Assembly (NCBI GenBank): GCA_964636885.1
Contig: CAZWVA010000083.1
Coordinates: forward strand, 1-9,016
Length of the DNA: 9,016 nucleotides
From: CAZWVA01 sp964636885
Lineage (GTDB): Bacteria; Desulfobacterota_D; UBA1144; Nemesobacterales; CSP1-2
Reading direction: 5' to 3'
The notes under the pieces were generated by a model. That model worked only from the letters and a program-made list of their open reading frames with translations, was not told the origin of the DNA and did no database searches. Position 1 is the first letter of the stretch; each line of letters opens with the position of its first letter. A program made the translations under genes and the position numbers. This document shows, in pieces, positions 1-7,696 of the stretch.

Positions 1-47
1 TAGGTGGGGTGGTTTACATAGCGTCTGCTTTGTTGGGTTTGGTATGA
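1..47 (+). CDS. possible 3' end of an upstream membrane protein (partial)
   Basis: Reading from base 3, the frame gives GGVVYIASALLGLV followed by TGA at 45-47. This is a short hydrophobic tail that looks like the end of a membrane helix. Only 14 codons are visible, so no family can be named. The stop overlaps an ATG (ATGA at 44-47) that opens a 27-codon frame ending at 127, so the true gene end could also lie in that frame. The assignment is a guess from composition and position, because the region precedes a same-strand gene with no intergenic features of its own. Confidence 0.25.
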   Translation, partial: GGVVYIASALLGLV

Positions 48-131
48 GCCGGATTGTCTTTCTTCCCTTGTGCTTGATTGTTTTACTCCGCACAGGTACT
101 AATTCACGTTCCGATACGGGTGGATAGAGAA

Positions 132-1316
132 ATGGGCGATTACCTAGACGGCTTCGGTGAAATTGACGGTGAGAAGAAGGCCCTTCTAAACCGCGAGTTT
201 ATCCTCGTTACTATCTCCGGGTTCATATTCTTTTTCAACTTTCACTCGTTTCTCCTATTACCCCTCTATATAAAGGAGCTGGGTGGAGGCGAGTCTGACA
301 TAGGTTTTATCATGGGGGCTACTGGGCTTAGCACCATATTTACGACCCCTGCTGTGGGTGTTCTTGTGGATAGATGGGGGAAGAAACGGTTCCTTGCGCT
401 TGGCGGACTCGTCATGTCTATTACCACTCTTCCATTTGCCTATATACATACCTTGAGTCCTCTGTTTCCCCTCTTAAGAATCGTACACGGTGCCGCCTTC
501 TCCCTCTGTTTCATTTCGGCCGGAACCCTTACGGCGGATGCCACGCCGGCCTCTAGGAGGAGTCAGGCGCTCGGCCTCTTTGGTGTTTTTACCATTGTGA
601 ACTATGCCCTTGCCCCTTTTGTGGGAAGACGAATCGTTGAGTCTTACGGTTTCGATACCTTCTTCCGGGTTGTTTTTATCTTCGGGTTCCTCTCCTTTCT
701 CGTTGCACTCCTTGTGAGAGAGCCGGATGAACGGATAGAGGGGGGTGCAGAGAGAAACGGTATCCTAAGGACGCTCCTTCGCAAGGGGGTATTTGTTTCC
801 GCCTTTACCCTCATGATCTCAGGCTCTGGGTTTATTACGACCCTTACCTTTATTCCGGTATTTGCAAAGGAGATTAAGGTCGAGTCCTTTGATCTCTTTT
901 TTATAACCTATACGCTTTCGGCCCTTTCCGTTAGGATGCTGGGAGGATGGATCCCTGATAGATTCGGAAAGAAGAGAACCGCTCTTCCTTCACTTCTCTT
1001 CTTCTCGCTCAGCGTTATGGGGTTGGGGTTTGCTTCAAACGTCTCTGATTTTGTAAAGGCGGGCGTCGTCTTCGGGCTAAGTCACGGCTTCATCTATCCC
1101 TCGATCTATGCCCTAGTAATCGATCTCTCTCCTGAGGTTGACAGGGGGAAGGCCTTTGCGGTCTGTAGCGTTTCATTCACCCTGGGTGGGATGCTTGGCT
1201 CTTTTATCTACGGACTGGTGGCTGAGCACTTCGGGTTTTACATTATGTATAGGGTAATGGGTGTGGTTTGCCTTTTGGGCTTTTTTGTGTTCGGTCTTTT
1301 TGGAAGGGACAGGTAG
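132..1316 (+). CDS. major facilitator superfamily (MFS) transporter
   Basis: This is a 394-residue inner-membrane secondary transporter, probably proton-coupled efflux or uptake; the substrate cannot be read from the sequence. The pattern is two six-helix halves. The first helix begins near residue 22 after a charged cytoplasmic N-terminus. The diagnostic loop 2-3 motif A is present in both halves: GVLVDRWGKKR at 76-86 and GGWIPDRFGKKR at 271-282. A charged central loop (about 196-218) separates the halves. The length is normal for the 12-helix MFS_1 group. I chose the ATG at 132 over the in-frame TTG at 78 because the extra 18 residues (FYSAQVLIHVPIRVDRE) do not resemble an MFS N-terminus. 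The ribosome site before either start is weak (GGA at 122-124). It is 50 bases from the thioesterase gene and has no visible functional link to the envelope genes downstream. Confidence 0.9.
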   Translation: MGDYLDGFGEIDGEKKALLNREFILVTISGFIFFFNFHSFLLLPLYIKELGGGESDIGFIMGATGLSTIFTTPAVGVLVDRWGKKRFLALGGLVMSITTLPFAYIHTLSPLFPLLRIVHGAAFSLCFISAGTLTADATPASRRSQALGLFGVFTIVNYALAPFVGRRIVESYGFDTFFRVVFIFGFLSFLVALLVREPDERIEGGAERNGILRTLLRKGVFVSAFTLMISGSGFITTLTFIPVFAKEIKVESFDLFFITYTLSALSVRMLGGWIPDRFGKKRTALPSLLFFSLSVMGLGFASNVSDFVKAGVVFGLSHGFIYPSIYALVIDLSPEVDRGKAFAVCSVSFTLGGMLGSFIYGLVAEHFGFYIMYRVMGVVCLLGFFVFGLFGRDR

Positions 1317-1335
1317 CGGTTCTAAGTGGTAGAAT
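1306..1335 (+). promoter_or_regulatory. candidate promoter for the thioesterase gene
   Basis: GGGACA (1306-1311, four matches to TTGACA) and TAGAAT (1330-1335, five of six matches to TATAAT) are 18 bases apart. They lie just ahead of the thioesterase ribosome site and overlap the end of the transporter gene. The -35 element is poor, so this could be chance in an A-rich gap. Confidence 0.25.
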
Positions 1336-1366
1336 ATAGAAAAAACAGAGAAAACGAGGAGAATCC

Positions 1367-1786
1367 ATGTCTGATATATACGAGAAAGAAGGGATTACTC
1401 TCCCCTTTCCACCACCCCCTTTTTGGAGACTCCTTGGGATCGAGGTGGTCGATATGGGAGAGGGTTACGCAAAACTCGTTATGCCCTTTCACGAGAAGCT
1501 CACACAGCCATACGGTATCGTTCACGGAGGGGCGTTGTTTTCCCTTGCCGACTCCGCCGTTGCGATTGCGATTGCCTCTTTGGTAGAGGGCTCAAAGAGG
1601 TTTCTCACCATAGAGATGAAGATGAATTTTCTGGCTCCTGTAAGGGAAGGGCTCATGGAGGCAGAGGCTAGAACCCTAAGACGGGGGAGAATAGTTCCAG
1701 CCGAGGTTGACGTTATTAACAACAACAACCTTGTTGCAAAAGCAATCGCAACGTATATAATTCTTGACGATGATAAAAAGCCATAA
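1367..1786 (+). CDS. PaaI-type hotdog-fold acyl-CoA thioesterase
   Basis: This 139-residue cytoplasmic protein belongs to the 4HBT/PaaI hotdog thioesterases, which hydrolyse acyl- or aryl-CoA thioesters. The family signature is clear: HGGALFSLADSAVAIA at 53-68, with the His-Gly-Gly turn and the Asp (D62) that activates water in PaaI enzymes. It is followed by the strand pair around FLTIEMKMNFLAPV and the closing strand VAKAIATYIIL (123-133). The N-terminus has an unusual proline run (PFPPPP, 13-18), and the turn before the last strand is four asparagines (118-121) where relatives usually have an Asp/Gly-rich turn. The ATG at 1367 is set by GAGGAG at 1356-1361, five bases upstream. The natural substrate is unknown. 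Possible roles include phenylacetate-type CoA recycling or general housekeeping of stalled CoA esters; neighbours do not decide this. Confidence 0.85.
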   Translation: MSDIYEKEGITLPFPPPPFWRLLGIEVVDMGEGYAKLVMPFHEKLTQPYGIVHGGALFSLADSAVAIAIASLVEGSKRFLTIEMKMNFLAPVREGLMEAEARTLRRGRIVPAEVDVINNNNLVAKAIATYIILDDDKKP

Positions 1787-1862
1787 CCCGCCTGTTGGGT
1801 AAAAGGATCATACGCGTCCCTTGAAAATTCTCCCTTTTTAGGTAAGACGGATAAATCAAACC

Positions 1863-3326
1863 ATGGAAAATGAACTCATAGAGCAGAGAAGACAGAAGCT
1901 AGAGGAGCTGAGGAGAATAGGAGTAAATCCGTTTCCGAATGATTTTAAGCCCACGGCCGAAGCTGGGGTTCTCTTGTCCTCCTATTCGGGGCTTTCTGAG
2001 GAGGAGCTAAAAGGTGTATTGGACGATGTTTCCCTTGCCGGCAGGGTAATGGCAATAAGGGATTTTGGAAAGAGCATCTTCTTCCATATTATGGATAGAA
2101 CTGGAAGGATTCAAGGGTACCTGCGTAGGGATATAGTAGGCGATGGGGATCTCAGGTTTTTTAAAGAGTACGTCGATATTGGGGATTTCATCGGAATCGA
2201 GGGGAATCTCTTTAAAACAAAGACGGGTGAACTCACGGTAAACGTAAAATGGTTTAAGCTCCTTACCAAGGCCCTTCGCCCACTTCCGGAGAAGTGGCAC
2301 GGTCTTAAAGACGTTGAAACCAGGTACAGACAGCGTTACCTCGATTTGATCTCCAACCCGGAGGTAAGGGAGGTCTTTCTTAAAAGAACGAGGATAATAA
2401 GCCTCATAAGACGGTTTTTTGATGAGAGGGGTTTTATCGAGGTAGAAACCCCGATTCTCCATCCCATAGCAGGAGGTGCTGCAGCACGCCCCTTTAAAAC
2501 CTATCACAATACACTTGATATGGAGCTATTTTTGAGAATCGCCCCTGAGCTCTATCTAAAAAGGCTGGTTGTCGGCGGACTGGAGAGGGTGTATGAGATT
2601 GGAAGGATGTTTAGGAACGAGGGGATATCCACCCAGCATAACCCCGAATTTACCATGCTGGAGTTCTATCAGTCCTATTCTACATACGAGGATCTAATGG
2701 ATTTAATCGAGGAGCTCATATGCTTTGTCGCAGGAGACGTTCTGGGTACCCTTGAATTTAGGTACGGGGATATGGAGATAAGAATGACCCGTCCCTGGAA
2801 GAGGATAAACATCATCCAGTCTCTTAAAGAAGAGCTCGGTGAAGGGGTTCTAGAAAGCGACGAGGAGCTCTTTAAGGTTGCCGATTCCTTTGGAATCTCC
2901 CATAGAGGGATAAGGGGAAAGGCGATTGTTGAGATATTCGAACATACGATCGGCTCCAGGATCGTTCATCCGACATTTGTGTACGGGTTCCCATTCGATG
3001 TGTCTCCACTTGCAAGAAAAAACGATTTAGACCCCACTATTACAGACAGGTTTGAGCTCTTTATAGCGGGACGCGAGTTTGCGAATGCGTTTTCAGAGCT
3101 TAATGACCCGATTGATCAAAACGAGAGGTTCCTTAAACAGCTTGAACTTAAAGCCAAAGGTGAAGAAGAGGTTCATGAGATGGATAGGGATTTTATAGTC
3201 GCACTTGAGCACGGGATGCCCCCTACCGCTGGAGCCGGAATCGGGATAGATCGTCTCGTTATGCTCCTTACGGATTCCCCTTCTATAAGGGAAGTGATCT
3301 TCTTTCCTCATCTTAGACCCGAATGA
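1863..3326 (+). CDS. lysS: lysyl-tRNA synthetase, class II
   Basis: LysRS (487 residues) attaches lysine to tRNA-Lys using ATP. An N-terminal helix (EQRRQKLEELRRIGVNPFPN) leads into the OB-fold anticodon-binding domain (about 56-133, including GRVMAIRDFGKSIFFHIMDR). The class II catalytic domain fills 150-487. Motif 1 is about 172-199. Motif 2 includes RMFRNEGIS at 248-256 with the ATP-binding Arg251. Motif 3 is GAGIGIDRLVMLL at 457-469 with Arg464. LysRS-typical blocks ARPFKTYHN, LRIAPELYLKRL and SELNDP are also present. The length is slightly below the roughly 500 usual for the family. The ATG at 1863 fits the family N-terminus, although the ribosome site is weak (only purine-rich sequence at 1844-1851). 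Its TGA overlaps the next gene's ATG (ATGA, 3323-3326). It heads the envelope-gene block, as in deltaproteobacteria. I found no convincing promoter in the 76-base gap upstream. Confidence 0.97.
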   Translation: MENELIEQRRQKLEELRRIGVNPFPNDFKPTAEAGVLLSSYSGLSEEELKGVLDDVSLAGRVMAIRDFGKSIFFHIMDRTGRIQGYLRRDIVGDGDLRFFKEYVDIGDFIGIEGNLFKTKTGELTVNVKWFKLLTKALRPLPEKWHGLKDVETRYRQRYLDLISNPEVREVFLKRTRIISLIRRFFDERGFIEVETPILHPIAGGAAARPFKTYHNTLDMELFLRIAPELYLKRLVVGGLERVYEIGRMFRNEGISTQHNPEFTMLEFYQSYSTYEDLMDLIEELICFVAGDVLGTLEFRYGDMEIRMTRPWKRINIIQSLKEELGEGVLESDEELFKVADSFGISHRGIRGKAIVEIFEHTIGSRIVHPTFVYGFPFDVSPLARKNDLDPTITDRFELFIAGREFANAFSELNDPIDQNERFLKQLELKAKGEEEVHEMDRDFIVALEHGMPPTAGAGIGIDRLVMLLTDSPSIREVIFFPHLRPE

Positions 3327-4621
3327 AATACGAACTATTTATAGGACTCAGGTATCTTAGATCAAAGAGAAGACAGGCCTTTATATCCATAATAGGGCTG
3401 ATCTCCATTCTAGGTGTGTTTATTGGGGTCATGGCACTAAACGTCGTCCTCGGCGTGATGAGGGGATTCGAGGAGGAACTAAGGGATAAGATCCTGGGAG
3501 TGAATTCCCATCTCGTGGTACTGAGCTACGATGGCCCGATGGAGGATTACGAGAGGATAAGGAAGGAGGTTTCGGCCTTCCCCGATGTGTCTGGTGCAAG
3601 CCCCTTTATCTACGGACAGGGGATGCTTGTTAGCGAAACCAACGTGGCTGGGGCGGTTATAAGGGGGATCGATCCCCAAACCGCAGGTATGGTCACAAAC
3701 ATAGAGGCGGCTGTAGGAAGGGGGATGGTTGGAAGGGAAGGAAAGGGTAGAGAAGGAGAGCTCTCCGGGATAGGAAAGGAGATTATAACTAGGCTGGATA
3801 AGGATACCAAGTCAGGGAAACCGCCTTTAATAATAGGCAGGGAGCTTGCCGCGACCCTTGGTGTTTCAATAGGGGACACCGTAAGCCTCGTTTCTCCTTT
3901 TGGTAAGGTCGGTCCCTTTGGTCCCCAGGCAAAGATAAAGAGGTTTGAGATCATCGGGGTATCAGACTACGGGATGGTTGAATACGACTCCTCAATCGCA
4001 TATGTATCTCTAAGGGACGCGATGGATTTTTTTGAGATGGACGGTAAGGTTACCGGAGTCGAGGTTAAGCTGAAGGACATTTATCGTGCAAGGGACGTTG
4101 GCGAAAGGATCACATCGGCATTGGGATTTCCGTTTTATACTAGAAACTGGGAGGAGGTAAATAGAAGCCTCTTTCGCGCCCTCCGACTTGAGAGAATGGC
4201 AATCGCCATTTTCCTCGCCTGCATAGTGCTTGTTGCCGCACTAGATATAGTAAGCACACTCACTATGGTTGTCATGGAGAAGGGAAAGGACATAGCTATT
4301 CTCCGCGCAATGGGTGCGACAAGGAGGGGAATCATGACTATATTCATAACCGATGGGATGATAATCGGTTTTATAGGTACCTTTCTCGGAACGGTAGCGG
4401 GTTTAGGAATATGCTACTTGGTGAAAACAAGCGATACGGTAAAGCGACTCATCCCATTTGATACACAGGTCTATCCTGTCTCTGAGTTTCCAGTTAAAAT
4501 TGAACCGCTGTATTTTTTAGCTGTGGCTTTTTTCAGCTTGTTGATATGCTTTTTGGCAACCCTGTATCCGTCGTATCAGGCATCCCAAAAAGACCCTGTA
4601 GAGGCCTTGAGGTATGAATGA
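3323..4621 (+). CDS. lolC: lipoprotein-releasing ABC transporter permease LolC/LolE
   Basis: This is the membrane subunit (432 residues) of the Lol system, which extracts mature outer-membrane lipoproteins from the inner membrane and hands them to the periplasmic carrier LolA. Topology is that of the LolC/E-MacB group: TM1 at about 20-44, a large periplasmic domain (about 45-288), then three helices at about 291-316, 339-366 and 394-415 (FtsX domain). The segment MEKGKDIAILRAMGATRRGIM (318-338) is the cytoplasmic coupling region that contacts the ATPase. The N-terminus FIGLRYLRSKRRQAFISIIG is typical of LolC/E. A Gly/Lys/Glu-rich stretch at about 131-166 looks like a variable surface loop. 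The gene starts inside the lysS stop (ATGA) and overlaps lolD by 8 bases. Only one permease is encoded here, so it may work as a homodimer or with a distant partner. LolC and LolE cannot be told apart from the sequence. Confidence 0.93.
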   Translation: MKYELFIGLRYLRSKRRQAFISIIGLISILGVFIGVMALNVVLGVMRGFEEELRDKILGVNSHLVVLSYDGPMEDYERIRKEVSAFPDVSGASPFIYGQGMLVSETNVAGAVIRGIDPQTAGMVTNIEAAVGRGMVGREGKGREGELSGIGKEIITRLDKDTKSGKPPLIIGRELAATLGVSIGDTVSLVSPFGKVGPFGPQAKIKRFEIIGVSDYGMVEYDSSIAYVSLRDAMDFFEMDGKVTGVEVKLKDIYRARDVGERITSALGFPFYTRNWEEVNRSLFRALRLERMAIAIFLACIVLVAALDIVSTLTMVVMEKGKDIAILRAMGATRRGIMTIFITDGMIIGFIGTFLGTVAGLGICYLVKTSDTVKRLIPFDTQVYPVSEFPVKIEPLYFLAVAFFSLLICFLATLYPSYQASQKDPVEALRYE

Positions 4622-5300
4622 GAGGAAGTTGATCGAGGTAAGAGGCTTAAAGAAGGTGTTTTTTACAAATGGAAGCGAGGTAAGCGCCCTTAGGGGAATA
4701 GACCTTGAGGTAGAAAGAGGAGAAACCCTTGCCGTGGTTGGTGTGTCTGGCTCCGGAAAGAGCACCCTCCTTCACATACTCGGCACCCTCGATCGTCCAA
4801 CGGATGGGGAGGTGCTTTACGAGGGAAAGGACGTATTCAAACAAGGCGAAAGAGAACTTGCGCTCTTTAGAAACAGATCTATAGGGTTCGTGTTTCAGTT
4901 TCATTACCTTCTTCCCGAGTTCAACGCCCTTGAAAACGTGATGATGCCCCTTTTGATAAGAGGAGTGGATGGAAAAAGCGCGAGGGAATCTGCCACTTGT
5001 ATACTCGAAAGGGTGGGACTTGGACAGAGGCTCGATCATAGACCGGGGGAGCTTTCAGGAGGGGAGCAACAACGGGTTGCAATTGCGAGAGCGGTCGTAT
5101 TAAAACCAAAGGTGATTCTGGCGGATGAGCCGACCGGTAATCTGGATCTGGAAACCGGAGTGGCGATTCTCGACCTGTTTCTGAGGCTTAACGAGGAAGA
5201 TGGAATAACCCTCGTCTTGGTTACACATAACCCTGCAATGGCTATGCGTCTTAAAAGAAGGATCAAACTCTTGGATGGAAGAATAGTTGATGAAAACTAA
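4614..5300 (+). CDS. lolD: lipoprotein-releasing ABC transporter ATPase LolD
   Basis: This is the cytoplasmic ATPase (228 residues) that powers lipoprotein release by the Lol permease. All nucleotide-binding motifs are intact: Walker A GVSGSGKST (43-51), Q-loop Gln95 in FVFQFHYLLPEF (92-103), signature LSGGEQQRVA (147-156), Walker B VILADEP with catalytic Glu172, D-loop GNLD (175-178) and switch His205. The FQFHYLLPEFNALENV block after the Q-loop is the form typical of LolD within the MacB-like ATPases. The length is standard. The ATG at 4614 overlaps the permease gene by 8 bases, with GAGG at 4601-4604 as a likely ribosome site nine bases upstream. The end overlaps the bamA start. MacB-type ATPase is the alternative, but the LolC-type partner and the bamA/ompH neighbours favour LolD. 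Confidence 0.95.
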   Translation: MNERKLIEVRGLKKVFFTNGSEVSALRGIDLEVERGETLAVVGVSGSGKSTLLHILGTLDRPTDGEVLYEGKDVFKQGERELALFRNRSIGFVFQFHYLLPEFNALENVMMPLLIRGVDGKSARESATCILERVGLGQRLDHRPGELSGGEQQRVAIARAVVLKPKVILADEPTGNLDLETGVAILDLFLRLNEEDGITLVLVTHNPAMAMRLKRRIKLLDGRIVDEN

Positions 5301-7686
5301 GCCGCAAACGGGATCCGTTTTTTCTCTATTCGTGTTGTTTCTAGTTGCGTTTTCCTTTTCCGACCCGGGGTTTTCCTGGGGTAGGGATAATAAGCCGAGG
5401 AGGGTAGCCCAGGGAGCGATCGAAAAGGTTCCCGATGATAAAAAGGGAGCTCAGACTGAATCCCCTGGCGGTGGTGCCGAGGTGGAAACCGTCTCTAGGA
5501 TTGATATCAGGGGAAACAGGAGAGTCGAGACGGAACTCATAAGAATCAACGTATCATCTAAGACCGGCGTCCCCCTTTCTCCAGAGACCGTAAGGGAGGA
5601 TATAAAGAGGATCTATAAGCTCGGGTACTTTGAAAACGTATCGGCGGAGATAGAAAGGACACCGGAAGGATTGATCCTTATATATTCGGTTAAAGAAAAG
5701 CCGGTTGTAGTCGACCTCAGGGTTAGAGGGAATAAGGAGATAAAAAGCGCCGATATCCTCGATGCCCTAGAGGTAAAGGAGGGGCGGATAATAGAGCTTG
5801 AAAAGGTAAAGAGGGATGTTCAGGCGATACAAAAGCTCTATTCGGGAAAGGGTTATTACGGGACCGAGGTGGACTATAGCATAGAGCCTAAAGGTGAGGG
5901 AACCGTTAGCGTTACCTACGATATAAGGGAGGGAAAGGAGGCCTATATAAAAGAGGTAAGGTTCGTTGGGAATAAGGCCATAAAGTCAAAAGAGATAAAG
6001 AAGGTGGTTTATTCAAAGCCCAAGTATATATTCTCTTTTGCCACGAAAAGGGGGCTCTTTAAAAAAGAGGAGGTGGAGAACGATACGGACAGGATCAGGG
6101 TTCTTTATCTCGATAAGGGATACCTAGATGTGAATGTGAGTAAACCCGAAGTGGAGTACGTTGAGAAAAAAAAGGGGTTTGTCATTACGTTTAGGATTGA
6201 AGAGGGAAAGCAGTACAGGGTCGGCGATATTAAATTCGGGGGAGATCTCATCGCATCGGAGGATGAATTAACAAGGCTCCTTAAACTCAAGAAGGGCAAG
6301 GTCTTCAGTCGTGCGGATCTTGCCGGAGACATCTCAAAACTCACAACCTTCTACGGGGATAAGGGGTATGCCTTTGCGAACATCGAGCCTCGTTTTAGAC
6401 CGGATAAGGAGAACCTTACAGTCGATATAGACTTCAACATAGAGAAGGGAAGCCAAGTATACATAAGACACATAGATATAGTGGGGAATACAAGGACACG
6501 GGATAAGGTGATAAGAAGGGAGATCCCTATTGGTGAACAGGAGCTCTTTAGTTCGTCAAAGATCCAGGCAATCAAACCCCGTGTCTATAGGTTAGGGTTC
6601 TTCGAAGAGAACATAGAGGTTGGAACCGAGAGGGTTCAGGACAGAGGAGACCAGCTGGATGTAAGGGTTAAGGTAAAGGAGAAGCCCACCGGTTTCTTCA
6701 GTGTTGCGGGTGGATTCAGCTCTGTTGAAACCATTATCTTTGCAGGTCAGATTCAGGAATCGAATCTCTTTGGATACGGGAAAACCCTCTCTCTCTCAGC
6801 GCAAATCGGAGGTGTTACGAGGCTCTTCTTCTTGAACTACCAGGACCCTGCCTTTTTTGATACCGATTGGACGTTTGACACCGTTGTGTTTAACACAAGC
6901 AGGGAGTTTAGGGATTTTGATAGGAAGTCTTACGGTGGAACCCTGACCTTCGGACGGGGGTTATTCAGCAACCTGGGTGGCAGGGTCACTTATAGGTATG
7001 AGCACGAGGATATAGAGAACGTATCCGGGGATGCAAAGCTCTTGATTAAGGAAGGAGCGAGGACTATAAGCAGTATCGGACTCGGTCTTATTTGGGACTC
7101 CAGGGATAACCTAATAGACCCGTCAAAGGGGAATATAACTAGAAGCTTTATTGAATTTGCCGGTCCTTTTGGAGGGGATACGGATTTTATAAAATATACG
7201 CTCACATCCAGGTTTTTCTATCCCCTCTGGTTCAATACCGTGTTCTCTGTTTTTGGAGAGTATGGCATAATTGATCTTAGAAACGTGGGAGACGACCTTG
7301 TCGTTGGTGAGAGGTTTTTTCTGGGGGGGCCTAACTCGCTTAGAGGTTTTGAGTTTAGAAGAGTAGGGCCACGTGTTCCTACCGCCGACGGGGACTTTGT
7401 GATTATAGGTGGAACTCAGGAACTCGTCTTGACTGCTGAATACATTGTTCCCCTTCTACCCCAGGCGGGCCTTAAGGGGGTTTTATTCTTCGACATGGGG
7501 AATGCCTTTAACGACAACGAGGATCTCAGCCTTGATCCTCGTGATCTCAGAAGAGACGTCGGTTTCGGAATAAGGTGGGTGTCCCCTCTAGGACCGCTCA
7601 GGCTTGAAGTCGGTTTTCCCATAGGTAAAAGGCTCCCGGGAGAGGATCCCTATGAAATACAATTTACGATAGGAACTTTATTTTAA
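5290..7686 (+). CDS. bamA: outer membrane protein assembly factor BamA (Omp85)
   Basis: BamA is the essential barrel that folds and inserts outer-membrane proteins. It is 798 residues from the ATG at 5290. An in-frame TTG at 5287 is also possible, but the ATG is preferred, with GGAAG at 5277-5281 eight bases ahead. A signal peptide (hydrophobic core about 9-24) precedes a charged, Gly-rich linker (about 31-65). Five POTRA domains follow at about 67-138, 139-218, 219-310, 311-391 and 392-466, each opening with a strand ending in GN or a similar turn (IDIRGN, LRVRGN, VRFVGN, IKFGGD, IDIVGN). The 16-strand barrel occupies about 469-798 and carries the conserved loop-6 motif LRGF (684-687, Arg685). 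The last strand, IQFTIGTLF, is a good C-terminal beta-signal ending in Phe. The barrel is shorter than in E. coli, which suggests compact outer loops. It overlaps lolD by 11 bases and precedes its chaperone gene ompH. Confidence 0.97.
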   Translation: MKTKPQTGSVFSLFVLFLVAFSFSDPGFSWGRDNKPRRVAQGAIEKVPDDKKGAQTESPGGGAEVETVSRIDIRGNRRVETELIRINVSSKTGVPLSPETVREDIKRIYKLGYFENVSAEIERTPEGLILIYSVKEKPVVVDLRVRGNKEIKSADILDALEVKEGRIIELEKVKRDVQAIQKLYSGKGYYGTEVDYSIEPKGEGTVSVTYDIREGKEAYIKEVRFVGNKAIKSKEIKKVVYSKPKYIFSFATKRGLFKKEEVENDTDRIRVLYLDKGYLDVNVSKPEVEYVEKKKGFVITFRIEEGKQYRVGDIKFGGDLIASEDELTRLLKLKKGKVFSRADLAGDISKLTTFYGDKGYAFANIEPRFRPDKENLTVDIDFNIEKGSQVYIRHIDIVGNTRTRDKVIRREIPIGEQELFSSSKIQAIKPRVYRLGFFEENIEVGTERVQDRGDQLDVRVKVKEKPTGFFSVAGGFSSVETIIFAGQIQESNLFGYGKTLSLSAQIGGVTRLFFLNYQDPAFFDTDWTFDTVVFNTSREFRDFDRKSYGGTLTFGRGLFSNLGGRVTYRYEHEDIENVSGDAKLLIKEGARTISSIGLGLIWDSRDNLIDPSKGNITRSFIEFAGPFGGDTDFIKYTLTSRFFYPLWFNTVFSVFGEYGIIDLRNVGDDLVVGERFFLGGPNSLRGFEFRRVGPRVPTADGDFVIIGGTQELVLTAEYIVPLLPQAGLKGVLFFDMGNAFNDNEDLSLDPRDLRRDVGFGIRWVSPLGPLRLEVGFPIGKRLPGEDPYEIQFTIGTLF

Positions 7687-7691
7687 GGAGG
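7685..7691 (+). promoter_or_regulatory. strong Shine-Dalgarno of ompH overlapping the bamA stop
   Basis: AAGGAGG at 7685-7691 matches the anti-Shine-Dalgarno end of 16S rRNA almost fully and sits five bases before the ompH ATG. It begins within the bamA TAA (7684-7686). It is the best ribosome site in the window, consistent with a small periplasmic chaperone needed in excess over BamA. Confidence 0.8.
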
Positions 7692-7696
7692 CAGGT

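Noticed and set aside
74..103. Candidate promoter TTGATT-N18-ACTAAT before the transporter
   Set aside because: Only four of six matches in each box, and it may lie within or just after an upstream gene. Not distinguishable from chance.
1786..1800. Small hairpin ACCC/GGGT after the thioesterase stop
   Set aside because: Four pairs with no following T run do not make a terminator. The 76-base gap to lysS shows no convincing promoter either.
2007..2507. Minus-strand open frame of 166 codons inside lysS
   Set aside because: It lies fully antisense to well-conserved LysRS sequence, has no family motifs and no plausible promoter; it is a shadow of the lysS codons.
3664..3677. Perfect 14-base palindrome GGGGATCGATCCCC within the Lol permease gene
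   Set aside because: It encodes the RGIDP stretch that is common in LolC/E proteins, so codon choice explains it; being within a coding region, it is unlikely to be an operator.
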